In this document: positions 7,501 through 15,030 of the stretch, in pieces
How positions within the stretch are numbered: the first letter of the stretch is position 1
Layout: the number at the start of each line of letters is the position of its first letter
Source of the DNA: Jidongwangia harbinensis
Lineage (GTDB): Bacteria; Actinomycetota; Actinomycetes; Mycobacteriales; Micromonosporaceae
Assembly: GCF_020216025.1 (NCBI RefSeq)
Contig: NZ_JAIWNC010000036.1
Coordinates: 1 to 64,000 of the forward strand
DNA length: 64,000 nucleotides
Reading direction: 5' to 3'
Made by a program: the position numbers and the translations under genes
Notes under the pieces: model-generated
Seen by the model: the letters and a program-made list of their open reading frames with translations, nothing else
Told to the model about the DNA's origin: nothing
Database searches by the model: none

Positions 7501-8694
7501 GGCGCGGACCTGTTCCAGCTCCTTGGCGCGCGCGGCGGCGTCTCGTGCCGCCTCCGCCGCCTCGCGCGCCGCCCGGGCGTCACCGGCGTTCAACCGGGCC
7601 GCCGCGGCCGCCTTCTGCGCGCGCGTCGCCGCCTGCGCCGTCAGCGCCGCTGCCGTGGTGGCCTTCCGGGCCGCGTCCGCCGCCACCCGAGCCGCCCGCA
7701 TCGCGGCGTTGGACGCGGCCACCGCCTCCCGGGCCGCGGCCGCGGCCCCCTCCGCGGCATCCGCCGCCCGGCCGGCTGCGGCCGACGCCTTCCGCGCGTC
7801 GTTCCCGGCCTCCCGGGCCTCCTTCTCCGCCGCGAGCGCGGACCGCTTGGCCTCCTCGGCCGCGTTCGCGGCGCGGGTCGAGGACTCCTCCGCGGCCAGC
7901 GCCTCCCGCGAGGTGGTCTCGCCCGCCTGCCTGGCCTGCTCGGTCAGACTCCGGATCGACGCCAGCTCCGCGTCCCGCGCACGGGCGACAAACTGCCCCC
8001 AGCGCAGGAACTCGCGCAGGTCCTCCGCGGACCCGCTGAGAGCCTGCGCCGCCGCCGTGTTCAGCACCGGACCGCTGTTGCCGGGCCCACCGGTCAGCAT
8101 CCGGGTGGCGGCCAGCCGATCGTCGGAGTGCTCCGCGGACTCCCGGCCGCCACCGAGGAACCGGTCGATGTCCTCCGCGGTGCCGTCGAGCGCCCTCTGC
8201 GCCGCGGCCCGTACGGTCGGACCGCCGGACTCGAGCAGGTGATAGACCCGCAGCCGCTCGTCGGCGTCCCAGGGCGCCTGCCATCCGGTGCGGGCGAACG
8301 CCTGCATCTGGGCCCGCGGCTTCTCCAGCGCGGCCAGCGCGGCGGCCCGCGTCGACGGGCCGTCCAGGCCGGCGAGCACCTGCACCGCCGCCCGCTCGTC
8401 CGCCTCCCGGGCGACGTGGTATCCGGACTCGTAATAGGTTTGCACGTCGGCGTCGGAGCCGACCAGGGCTGCCTCCGCTGCCCGCCGGACCGCCGGACCG
8501 CCCTCGATGAGATCGACCGCGGCGACGTCGCGCATCTCCGCGAGTGGGATGTCGTCCTCGGCCGCCTGCGCCGGAACCGTCGCGGCCAGCTGCAACGCGA
8601 GCGCCGCGACGAGAGCGGCGGCGAGGCCGCGGCCCCGGCCACGACGTCCCCGGCCGGACCGCCTGATTTTCGACACGATGGATGGCACAGCCAT
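4507..8694 (-). CDS. secreted polymorphic toxin: ALF repeats, coiled coils, HINT, C-terminal toxin module
   Basis: A 1395-residue exported protein. A basic N-region and hydrophobic core end at VPAQA (signal peptidase site after about residue 44). Two blocks of ALF-type repeats follow (roughly 50-230 and 490-690; units such as GGPAVRRAAEAALVGSDADV), each followed by a long Ala-rich coiled coil. A hydrophobic pre-toxin segment (about 1030-1130, GLIPGAGEVCDAID) leads to a HINT domain (about 1136-1285: GTRVLLADG, ADHPFWV, TYHVMAGDKPLLVHND). The last ~110 residues (VGDGTAMSAA, GRNHVNSTTQYRSGLRNWLA) form the variable toxin module. Expected role: contact- or secretion-dependent interbacterial killing, with the effector released by HINT autocleavage. 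The canonical HINT Cys1 is not seen (PNSFVRGT). ATG 8694 chosen because it begins the signal peptide behind a G-rich SD; 108 further in-frame codons upstream look non-coding. Confidence 0.88.
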   Translation of the reverse strand: MAVPSIVSKIRRSGRGRRGRGRGLAAALVAALALQLAATVPAQAAEDDIPLAEMRDVAAVDLIEGGPAVRRAAEAALVGSDADVQTYYESGYHVAREADERAAVQVLAGLDGPSTRAAALAALEKPRAQMQAFARTGWQAPWDADERLRVYHLLESGGPTVRAAAQRALDGTAEDIDRFLGGGRESAEHSDDRLAATRMLTGGPGNSGPVLNTAAAQALSGSAEDLREFLRWGQFVARARDAELASIRSLTEQARQAGETTSREALAAEESSTRAANAAEEAKRSALAAEKEAREAGNDARKASAAAGRAADAAEGAAAAAREAVAASNAAMRAARVAADAARKATTAAALTAQAATRAQKAAAAARLNAGDARAAREAAEAARDAAARAKELEQVRAERDRALAQAQAASAAAQRASANADAAGVAADTASRQSGVSAHQAQRARAAAAQARAAARTADRAADRAEALARQAAEASAEAFQFAQQAAQHAENAVTQAIAAAEAAERAQLSAEESYKHAQAAVNAANVAVQAANQAVELEALAREEDRARLAEWTEQGIQTAQAALEAENAQLAVGGEPAAWNRSLLWDTAEQDRIDPATRTLLAEATAAGAPADVVRDRGRRAAASLVQIGGEWTKQAAQAALAGDEAELRVWLAEGRRVASGQDDRARVWRLIDILPDGAEKTAARTALEGDDAAVETFLRTRNYSGKLVRDRQQAYALLQGAGPNLTAAANRALAGTPQELHQFLRTGQYPARAADERLEVYRIVDGADSGPEVDAAAKVALAGPASYLSYFLTTSRFQAQQRDLEQAAHVSTVTKLIAEAQKYAQTALEDADRAVSAAQRARGYAAEADAAKARADRAAQQAVAHANAAAASAEAARKSADAAAESAAVARNAANRAKASADQAARSAATATAAASRAQADAAAAHRAKQSARASAQAAGADAAAAAQAAKEATIIYAQRLEQAERDRRSTAPGSGPGGQGTAADNHKTWGCLSLDASNVSKECLTVFKDFADALINPAKCAAPANASTTGCAMLGDLKQFAKENGDLLLDMLQFTLMACGLIPGAGEVCDAIDAAVSFGRGDWAGGLLSLGSAIPVIGWAATGLKAWKNSDKFRNIQQIVEQLGKACRVRRPNSFVRGTRVLLADGRTKKIEEIRAGDSVAAADPYQRRTAAKVVVATVSTVGVKQLVDISVDDDGKPATPPAVVTATADHPFWVPASQRWQPARSLGRGTAVQTLSGERALVTAVTTRTETLRAYNLTVDGLPTYHVMAGDKPLLVHNDGPATPPTVSDQRLQNFIRALYKGVGNPNLVGDGTAMSAASSEVSGGGPVEGRNHVNSTTQYRSGLRNWLANNPNASEADRRVAQGLISSIDDALNGSYRGAANYPGLDDC

Positions 8695-9454
8695 CAACAA
8701 ACCCCCCGTGGGTCGGCGACAGGCCGGCTCGCCGGCCGATCTGGAATGGCGTAACGCGGTCGGTCCACGGCCGCGCACCGCGACGGCGCGCGGTGGACCG
8801 TGGCGGAGCGGCGAGGCGGATGCCCCGAAGGCGGATGTCAGACCGGTGTGGCGGACGACGGGCTCGACCCGGTCGACGGCGCTCTGACCGTCATCGATCC
8901 CCGTTCGACGATGACAAGGAGCGTAACGACCGCACTCGATGGCCGCTACCCCGTCCCCTCGTCGCAGCGCCGGGCGCTCCCCGGCGGTTGCGATCGCTCC
9001 CCGCCCGATCGTCACCATGCCCGGAGGAACTGGCGCGCCGTCGCGACACCGCCGCCTGGGCGCTCGCGTGCTGATGGGCCTCGGCGGGTGGTGGCTTGAG
9101 CCACTCCCGCGCAGCGGTGATCAGCAGGCGCATGCCACATGGGAGTCACACCAAACACTGCGGTGGACAGCCGCGAGCGAGCGATCTCACCGGTCACCTC
9201 GACCGATCCTGGCCGGCTGCGGTCGTACAACCAGCAAATAGGGAGGCGATGAAACGGCGTGCTATGGCATCCGGACCAGGCCGACCACCAAGCGGACGCC
9301 ACTGCGGCGTGAGGTCATCATCCGCCGGCCGAGACTCCTGCGCGGTGTTCATGCATGCCAGGGTGAGAAGTGCCCGGAGGTCGGTTTCCGCGTGCCGCCC
9401 CACCTCCGCCGACCTGCGGAGAACCCTGGCACTCCCACTGAACTTCGTCAGGGG
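8695..9454. other. gene-poor spacer upstream of the toxin
   Basis: No convincing gene in about 760 bases. It must hold the promoter of the toxin operon, but no clear -35/-10 pair stands out. On the plus strand a 37-codon frame (9139-9252, ending GRLRSYNQQIGRR) resembles the N-terminal lead-in of ROK-family regulators. It overlaps a second tiny frame (ATGA at 9249, with GGGAGG before it). Both are probably remnants. Confidence 0.4.
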
Positions 9455-10312
9455 TCATGAGGGGGCGGCGAAGTTGTCCGCGTGGTCATGGACCCATTGC
9501 GCGTAGGAACGGGCCGGATGACCGGTGATGTCTTGGACGTCGCTGGAAACTCGTTCCGGTTCGCGCACGAGGCTGGCCCAATACGCAAGGGCCTGCTCGG
9601 CAAAGAACTCGCCCGCCGACTCAGTCAACTCGGCGCGGGCCTGCTCGGGCGATTGGCGCTGCACTCGCAGCGTGCGGCCCAGCACCTCACCGATGATCCG
9701 CACCTGATCTTGCTGGGTGAGCACCTCTGGGCCCGTGGCAACGTAGGCTCGGCCGGCGTGCGTACTGTCCAGCAGCGCCTGCACGACCATGTCGGCGAGG
9801 TCGTGTTCGTGCACCAAGGACCGTGCCGCATCGGGATACGGCATGTCTACGACCGCGCCGTTGCGGATTTGCTCGGCCCACTCCAGCGTGTTGGTCGCGA
9901 ATCCTCCACCTCGCACGAACGTCGAGGTGACCGGCGCATTCTGGAGAATTGCTTCGACTTCTGCCCATACACCCGGCATAGGACCACTCTCGCCGCGTTG
10001 CAGCCGGGCGGCCGACAGGTAGACCACGTGAGGGACGTGGTTCGCCAACGCGTCGATCACCTGCGCGGCGCCGCCTGCGGAATAGCCGGGCCACAGCAAA
10101 AATGCCGCATCCGCTCCGGCCGCGGCCTTGGCGATGGTGTCGGGCCGGGACATGTCGCCCTCCACCAGATCTACTGCGGGCGGCAAGCGCGCCTTCTGTG
10201 GCGAACGGACGAAGGCGCGGACGCGGGCACCGCGATCGAGGAGACCGGCAACAACGAGACGGCCGACGGTGCCCGTAGCACCGGTTACCAGGATGGTGGG
10301 TTCTGCGGACAT
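9455..10312 (-). CDS. NmrA-like / SDR-type NAD(P)H-binding oxidoreductase
   Basis: A 285-residue atypical short-chain dehydrogenase of the NmrA/NAD(P)-binding group. The Rossmann motif GATGTVG lies at residues 11-17, with the expected pattern VTGATG after a short strand, then RVRAFVRSPQKA for the NADP adenosine side. A catalytic Tyr-x-x-x-Lys is not obvious, typical of NmrA-like redox sensors and NAD(P)H:quinone-type enzymes. The ATG at 10312 was taken rather than the in-frame ATG 51 bases upstream because the Rossmann strand starts directly after it. A MerR-type promoter with a 19-base spacer lies immediately upstream, so it is probably induced by a redox or xenobiotic-sensing MerR protein. 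Confidence 0.8.
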   Translation of the reverse strand: MSAEPTILVTGATGTVGRLVVAGLLDRGARVRAFVRSPQKARLPPAVDLVEGDMSRPDTIAKAAAGADAAFLLWPGYSAGGAAQVIDALANHVPHVVYLSAARLQRGESGPMPGVWAEVEAILQNAPVTSTFVRGGGFATNTLEWAEQIRNGAVVDMPYPDAARSLVHEHDLADMVVQALLDSTHAGRAYVATGPEVLTQQDQVRIIGEVLGRTLRVQRQSPEQARAELTESAGEFFAEQALAYWASLVREPERVSSDVQDITGHPARSYAQWVHDHADNFAAPS

Positions 10313-10348
10313 CGATCGTGTGCCCTTTCTGCCGGTGAGACCTCGCAA

Positions 10349-10379
10349 AGCCTGACACTTCAACCGGAGTTGAGGTCAA
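10349..10379 (-). promoter_or_regulatory. MerR-type promoter/operator with 19-bp spacer
   Basis: On the minus strand the -35 TTGACC (10374-10379) is separated by exactly 19 bases from a -10-like CAGGCT (10349-10354). The spacer holds an inverted repeat, ACTTCAAC-cgga-GTTGAGGT on the plus strand (10357-10376), 7 of 8 positions symmetric. Overlong 18-20 bp spacers with a centred palindrome of the CCTCAA/TTGAGG kind are the hallmark of MerR-family activated promoters. No merR gene is adjacent. Confidence 0.6.
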
Positions 10380-10534
10380 GAGATCAATATGCGGACCGTC
10401 GGACGGATAAGGACGTCACGGACAGAACCAAACCTGCGACCAAGAGCCGCAAGATGAGATGCACTTGCCAGACGGACGGTATCTGAAAGCAGTGACCCCG
10501 TAGGCCAGCCTGTAAGGCTGCTCAGGAGGCGTGC

Positions 10535-11248
10535 ATGGCGAGTGACGGGTGTCCGGACCGCGTCCGGATGTTCTTCTCGACCGGCTATGTTGCCCGGGTG
10601 GATATCCAGGTTCTGGAGGGCGCGCTGCTCGAGGTGCCTACCACCGGCGTCACGGGCATGGACCGCCGTGCTTTCGGGGAGTTCGTCGGGCCGCGGGGGG
10701 AACTGGCTTCATACGCGTTCGGCTGGACCACCGGTTCAGACCCGCGCGTCGCCCGGCTGTCGATCGGGATCGGTGCCGGGAATCCTGGCGGTGGCACCTT
10801 CCATGCCGTCATCTTCCGCAATGACGACGGGCATGCCTTCTCGCTCACCGACGAGCCGTTTGAGCGCGTACCCCAGGGCGGCCCGGACCTGACCGCGGAC
10901 CAGGCGCGCGCCCATGAAGATCTGCCGTTCGTCTGGTGGGTCACCGACAACGTCATGCAGTACGACCGACGGTCCTGGTGGATGCGTCACTGGATGGTGG
11001 AGACCACTTGCATCCAGACCCTTGAGGTCTCTGAGGGCCGTGAGCCTGTCCTGCTGGTCAGTCATGATGCCGACGACGGCATGTGGCAGCTCATCGGCAC
11101 CTCCGACGCAGACAGCAGCACCGCCAAGCTCAGGCATCTGCATCACGCCGTGGACGAAGACCACAGCCTGATCGACGTCCTTGGCCTCACACCAGGGCGC
11201 AGCGCGGTCCGAGCCGGCCCTGGAAAGCCGTGGACCGGCCACGTGTAG
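10535..11248 (+). CDS. hypothetical protein
   Basis: A 237-residue soluble, acidic protein with no signal peptide or membrane segment. It is rich in Trp/Asp (FVWWVTDNVMQYDRRSWWMR) and has a beta-rich N-terminal half. It is divergent from the NmrA-like gene, so the MerR-type promoter region lies between them. GC-rich third positions support coding. No family recognised. The stretch TTCIQTLEVSEGREPVLLVSHDADDGMWQ resembles domains in actinobacterial proteins that accompany immunity or stress genes, but this is only an impression. Confidence 0.6.
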   Translation: MASDGCPDRVRMFFSTGYVARVDIQVLEGALLEVPTTGVTGMDRRAFGEFVGPRGELASYAFGWTTGSDPRVARLSIGIGAGNPGGGTFHAVIFRNDDGHAFSLTDEPFERVPQGGPDLTADQARAHEDLPFVWWVTDNVMQYDRRSWWMRHWMVETTCIQTLEVSEGREPVLLVSHDADDGMWQLIGTSDADSSTAKLRHLHHAVDEDHSLIDVLGLTPGRSAVRAGPGKPWTGHV

Positions 11249-11468
11249 CGCCGCGACGCATCCCTGCATCCCCTGGTGCGTCGATTTCGGGATGGTCTCC
11301 TGATTGGCTGCATCGGTGCACTCGCATCGCCGCTGCCGGTGCCCGCTGGCCCATCACCCCCTTGTCACAGCATCGATCACCGGCCGCCCGGTCATGCGGA
11401 TGTGAGTGCGTGCAATCCGGTCGCAGAGAAGGCCCGCTGTCTTCGGTTTCATCGAGGTCGATTCGGAG

Positions 11469-11897
11469 TCAGCTCCGCACGCGCCGGTCGTAGGCGCGCT
11501 GGCGGGCCTGAATCTCGGACGCGTTGGCGACCGTCCAGTCGTAGAGATGGCCGAACGGCTCACGCAGGGACTCGCCCAGCACGGTCAACGAGTACTCGAC
11601 GCCGACCGGCGACGTCGGCAGCACACGACGCTCGACCATCCCGTTGCGTTCGAGACGGCGCAGAGTCTGCGTCAGGACGCGCTGGGTCACACCCTCGAGA
11701 CGGCGCTTGATCTCGTTGAACCGGCGTGGCTCGGCCAGGACCGCCATCGCCATCATCGACCACTTGTCGGCGATCTGATCGAGGATCGGCCGGCTCGAAC
11801 AGTCGGACCGGAACCCGAGGTCCTGCTCGGCGATGGCCCGATAAACGGGGGCAGACGCTGCCACAACGGTATCCTCCATGATCCCTGGGATGCTCAA
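11469..11897 (-). CDS. HxlR-family winged-helix regulator
   Basis: A 142-residue HxlR/DUF24-type transcription factor. The winged helix spans about residues 38-105 (ILDQIADKWSMMAMAVLAE, RFNEIKRRLEGVTQRVLTQT, LRRLERNGMVERR, then the wing VGVEYSLTVLGES). A Cys at position 33 sits where redox- and aldehyde-sensing HxlR proteins carry their reactive cysteine. The gene is divergent from an enoyl-CoA hydratase-like gene, with a 13-7-13 palindrome between them, the usual HxlR layout. An alternative in-frame start lies at the ATG 18 bases downstream. Confidence 0.85.
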   Translation of the reverse strand: MSIPGIMEDTVVAASAPVYRAIAEQDLGFRSDCSSRPILDQIADKWSMMAMAVLAEPRRFNEIKRRLEGVTQRVLTQTLRRLERNGMVERRVLPTSPVGVEYSLTVLGESLREPFGHLYDWTVANASEIQARQRAYDRRVRS

Positions 11898-11937
11898 AGT
11901 GCGTTATTGACCCAGCTCAGAGCGGGTTCCATCGTAG

Positions 11938-11970
11938 GTATACATCAGGAACCAAGATCCTGGCGAATAC
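11938..11970. promoter_or_regulatory. palindromic operator between hxlR-type and enoyl-CoA hydratase genes
   Basis: Half-sites GTATACATCAGGA (11938-11950) and TCCTGGCGAATAC (11958-11970) are inverted repeats matching at 10 of 13 positions (GTATnCnnCAGGA) around ACCAAGA. The site ends 17 bases before the hydratase ATG and 40 bases from the regulator's start, so a bound HxlR dimer could control both directions. Confidence 0.65.
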
Positions 11971-11987
11971 CGCGGAGGAACGAACCT

Positions 11988-12815
11988 ATGAGTCACGACG
12001 CGTACCAGACCTTGAGGGTCAGCCGGAAGGACGGAGTCGCCCGCGTCACGATCGACAACCCACCGATCAACCTCCTCAGCGTCGCCGTCATGACCGAGCT
12101 GCGACACCTGCTCACCGCCCTGTCCGGCGACGACTCCGTACGCGTGATCGTGTTCGACAGCGCCGACCCGGACTTCTTCCTGGCCCACGTCGACATGACC
12201 GCCACTCCCGAAGCCCTCGCCGGGCTGATGGCGGGCCTGCCGGACGGCGTGAACGTCTTCCAGGCCGTCGGAGAGCAGTTGCGCCACCAGCCGCAGGTCA
12301 CCGTCGTCAAGCTCGCCGGCAAGGCCCGTGGCGGCGGAGCCGAGTTCGTCGCCGCGGCCGACCTCGCGTTCGCCGCGATCGGCCCGGCCGGCCTCGGCCA
12401 GATCGAAGCTCTCATGGGCATCGTCCCCGGCGGCGGCGCCACGCAGTACCTCACTGAGCGCATCGGCCGCAACCGTGCCCTAGAAGTCATACTCGGCGCC
12501 GAACTGTTCGACGCCGAGACCGCCGAGCGGTACGGCTGGGTCAACCGCGCCGTCCCCGCCGGCGAACTGGACGAATTCGTCGACCGCCTCGCCGGCGACA
12601 TCGCCGCGCTGCCCGACGGCGTAGTCGCGGCGGCCAAGCACGCAATCGTCCCCCACGACCACGCCGAAGGCCTGGCCCGAGAGAACGACGCGTGGGCCGG
12701 ACTCGTCTTCCGCCCCGGCACCACGCAGCGCATGCGCACGGGGCTGGCACACGGCGCGCAGACCCGCGACGGCGAACAGGACCTCGAAGGCCTCTTCCGC
12801 GGCCTCGCCGTGTAG
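11988..12815 (+). CDS. enoyl-CoA hydratase/isomerase family protein
   Basis: A 275-residue crotonase-superfamily protein. The N-terminal LRVSRKDGVARVTIDNPPIN pattern (residues 9-28), the first oxyanion strand FLAHVDM (64-70) and the second oxyanion motif GKARGGGAEF (111-120), then ADLAFAA, are typical of CoA-thioester binding. GQIEALMGIVPGGGATQYL follows. It probably hydrates, isomerises or hydrolyses an acyl-CoA. The position of a classical catalytic glutamate pair is not clear, so the exact reaction is open. ATG 11988 follows GCGGAGG and lies just after the HxlR-type operator, so it is probably the target of the divergent regulator. Confidence 0.85.
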   Translation: MSHDAYQTLRVSRKDGVARVTIDNPPINLLSVAVMTELRHLLTALSGDDSVRVIVFDSADPDFFLAHVDMTATPEALAGLMAGLPDGVNVFQAVGEQLRHQPQVTVVKLAGKARGGGAEFVAAADLAFAAIGPAGLGQIEALMGIVPGGGATQYLTERIGRNRALEVILGAELFDAETAERYGWVNRAVPAGELDEFVDRLAGDIAALPDGVVAAAKHAIVPHDHAEGLARENDAWAGLVFRPGTTQRMRTGLAHGAQTRDGEQDLEGLFRGLAV

Positions 12816-12944
12816 CACCCCGTCACCGGCCGCGCTCCCGCCGTTGCTACCTCAGAAGATCCAGAAGCGCCAAGACCTCCAGAAGCGGCGGTACGACGAC
12901 TGCCGGACTCGCCGGCCGCTTGATCCCGTGAGCACACCTGGCAC

Positions 12945-13195
12945 CCCTCTGTGTCAGGGGTGGTGAGGAGCTGTGTTCCAGGCTGTGGTTCGGCGGGTCC
13001 GGGAAGTGACTTCTCCGAAGTATCGGCCTTGGGGTTCGGGTCGGCCGCGCTGGATTGCAGAGTCGCCCCCGCTTGTCCTCCCGGGCCCGTCCCTACGGCT
13101 TTGGCGTCGGCGACCATCCGTCGGTAGACGATGTCGGACAAGCGTCGCTTCAGAGCGCGCATGGCTTCCATCGGGGTCTTGCCGGCGGCGAATTT
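12945..13195 (-). pseudogene. IS110-family transposase, C-terminal remnant
   Basis: Minus-strand translation gives KFAAGKTPMEAMRALKRRLS followed by DIVYRRMVADAKAVGTGPGG and SDKSLPGP-like sequence. This is the conserved C-terminal tail of actinobacterial IS110 transposases (Gly-Lys-Thr-x-x-Glu-Ala-x-Arg-x-Leu-Lys-Arg). The RuvC-like and serine-containing domains are missing and no start codon belongs to it. It fills most of the 470-base gap behind the hydratase gene. Confidence 0.65.
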
Positions 13196-13285
13196 ACTCC
13201 GCCGAGCGTGCGCGGCGGCTGGCGGAGCGCCGTCACGCGATGTGAGGTCGTGGAAACCTCCATGGCACATCCTTAAGATTCCCGG

Positions 13286-13768
13286 ATGCCGCCTTGCACG
13301 GACGTATATGTCTGGGTGCCTCATCGCGACCCGAATCTTCTCGGCCGCTTCATCGAACGCTACGTCAACCGGGAGAACCCGGGCGATGAGCGGTTCGCTG
13401 CCTTCAGCCGTGCCTACGTCGACAACGCTGCGAGCGACAACGATCGAGCGGCTTTGGCTGACCTCGGACGCGGCGACGCACTGGGCGATGGTTTCTCGTT
13501 GTACGTGAACGCGCGTGAGCACTACGGAGCAATCCTGACGATTACTCGCGAGGGGGCTGCAGTGCTCGGTCTCAGCATCGACGATCCGGACGGCTCCCCG
13601 CGTGTCCAGGCGCAAGCCCGCGCCTTGATCGACCAGCTCTGCGCTGAGTTCTCATCTCCGGCCGGATGCGCGGGAGTGGAGTTGGCTCCTCCTCAATCCC
13701 GGCAGGAATGGGAGGACGATGGGTTGGTGCAGATTCGCGTAGGTGAGCTGCCCAGGGAGGCGCCGTAG
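13286..13768 (+). CDS. hypothetical protein
   Basis: A 160-residue soluble protein beginning MPPCTDVYVWVPHRDPNLLG and containing FSLYVNAREHYGAILTITRE, an alternating strand pattern. No membrane segment, signal peptide or recognised motif. Its 3' end overlaps a truncated convergent DUF4253 gene by over 100 bases, so its own C-terminus may have been altered by the rearrangement that truncated the neighbour. Function unknown. Confidence 0.5.
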   Translation: MPPCTDVYVWVPHRDPNLLGRFIERYVNRENPGDERFAAFSRAYVDNAASDNDRAALADLGRGDALGDGFSLYVNAREHYGAILTITREGAAVLGLSIDDPDGSPRVQAQARALIDQLCAEFSSPAGCAGVELAPPQSRQEWEDDGLVQIRVGELPREAP

Positions 13769-14092
13769 GACGTCCTGATCTACATGATCAGTGGGGTGCG
13801 ACATCGACGACGGCCACAGCTCACCGTCGTCCCAGGGCCGGCGCGGATCGCTGGACAGCGTGTCGAGCAGCAGCGGCCACAAACCCGAGCGCGGATGCTC
13901 GGCCCGTAGTAGCGGCCACAGCCCGGCAGGTGCCGGGTCGTCGCTCACCCACATCGCTGGTTTGTCGTCGCCGCCTTCGTCACCGTGGACCAAGCGCCCC
14001 GCGGGCATCGATACCGACAGCACGCAACCGGCAGCGGACAGGCCGGACACCAACTGGGCCAGCTCAGGGCAGGAGTAGTCGGGCTGCGCCAT
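13652..14092 (-). pseudogene. DUF4253-protein gene, truncated (N-terminal half only)
   Basis: From an ATG at 14092 the frame reads like the N-terminal module of actinobacterial DUF4253 proteins: MPAGRLVHGDEGGDDKPAMW, then GLWPLLLDTLSSDPRRPWDD and ELWPSSMSHPTDH. The C-terminal DUF4253 domain that should follow is absent. After about residue 105 the sequence becomes arbitrary and reads antisense through the hypothetical gene next to it. A deletion has removed the domain. Probably non-functional. Confidence 0.6.
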
Positions 14093-14226
14093 GATTCTGC
14101 CGGGCGGGTCCACCCACCAAGACTGGACGCACGGTAGCCGCTGAGCATGCCTCCCAACCGCAGACCGGGGCACTCTTCGTGGACTCATGATCGATCTGCT
14201 GCGGGGGAACTCGCTAGGCTGCTGAG

Positions 14227-14547
14227 GTGAACGACGCAGCAGAGCGAGCCGTGCGAATCCGGCTCTTGACAGAGGCGGCGCGGACGATGCTCGCCGCCGG
14301 CGCCGACCCGGACGAGACAGCCAGGGAACTGCTGCGGCGCACCGATTCCCCGATCTCGGCGATCAAGGCCATTGCCGACGGTGCCGGTCTGAGCTTGGCT
14401 GACGCCAAGTGGGTCGTACACCGAAACTTGGCCCCCAGAACTCGCGAAGCCGCAGAGGAACTATGGAGTGAGCTGATCGACGCTGTCGCGCGGGCCGGTC
14501 AGAGAACCCACGAGCCGGAACCAATGAGAAGCGATAGTTCCGGATGA
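14227..14547 (+). CDS. small protein with ribosomal L7/L12 C-terminal-like motif
   Basis: A 106-residue, GTG-initiated, helical protein. The central part, SPISAIKAIADGAGLSLADAKWVV in two pieces (about residues 41-64), matches the pattern of the L7/L12 C-terminal domain (Ile-x-Ala-Ile-Lys ... Gly-Leu-x-Leu-x-x-Ala-Lys-x-x-Val). Small actinobacterial proteins carrying this fold without the ribosomal stalk hinge are common and uncharacterised. No neighbouring gene explains it. Confidence 0.6.
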   Translation: MNDAAERAVRIRLLTEAARTMLAAGADPDETARELLRRTDSPISAIKAIADGAGLSLADAKWVVHRNLAPRTREAAEELWSELIDAVARAGQRTHEPEPMRSDSSG

Positions 14548-14789
14548 TTAAGCGTCCGCGGCTGGCGAGAGGTCCATGGGGGCATCTCGCCCCGTAGCGC
14601 CGGTGGTCGTCCAGTACCAGGGATCACGATGCCTCGCACTGCGGCGCCGACTGGAGGAAGCGCTACGCCGGGCGGCAATGTTGCGATCTCCGCCAGACCT
14701 AGGGCATCGGGTATACCGGAGATCTCGACTGATGCGGCGCCGCCGCCCAGTCTGCCCGGAGCTGAGGACACGGTGCAGGCCGCGGGGCA

Positions 14790-15030
14790 GCGTGGCCGTG
14801 TGTTCTGATCGGGGTTGACGCCGACGATCCGGGCCGGCGGCTCGGCGCGGGCCGGGCAGCAACGCCAGTGATCCGGTGCCGCAGCCCACGTCGGCGATCA
14901 CGTCGGCGGGACGCGGCGCGACGTGCATGGCGGTCAGCGACCGCCACACACGTTCGCGCGTCAGCGCCACCTCGTGGTCATAGAAGCGGGTCGGAGCCAA
15001 ACGGCCCAGGGACGGGGTGAACGAGCTCAT
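14790..15030 (-). pseudogene. class I SAM methyltransferase, frameshifted N-terminal remnant
   Basis: Starting at an ATG (15030) the frame gives MSSFTPSLGRLAPTRFYDHE and then the SAM-binding motif IADVGCGTGSLALL. Just after this the reading frame is lost: the expected continuation RAEPPARIVGVNPDQNT is found only in another frame. The remainder of the enzyme is missing. The start of this remnant overlaps the 3' end of the upstream exported hydrolase gene. Confidence 0.65.

Noticed and set aside
5047..8754. A 1235-codon open frame on the plus strand opposite the toxin gene
   Set aside because: It is antisense to an Ala-rich, high-G+C coding sequence, which leaves the opposite strand open. Its translation is Arg/Gly/Leu-rich with no domain, while the minus-strand frame has a signal peptide, repeats and HINT.
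11907..11935. TTGACC at 11907 as -35 of the hydratase gene
   Set aside because: No -10-like hexamer lies 16-19 bases downstream, so no promoter was called.
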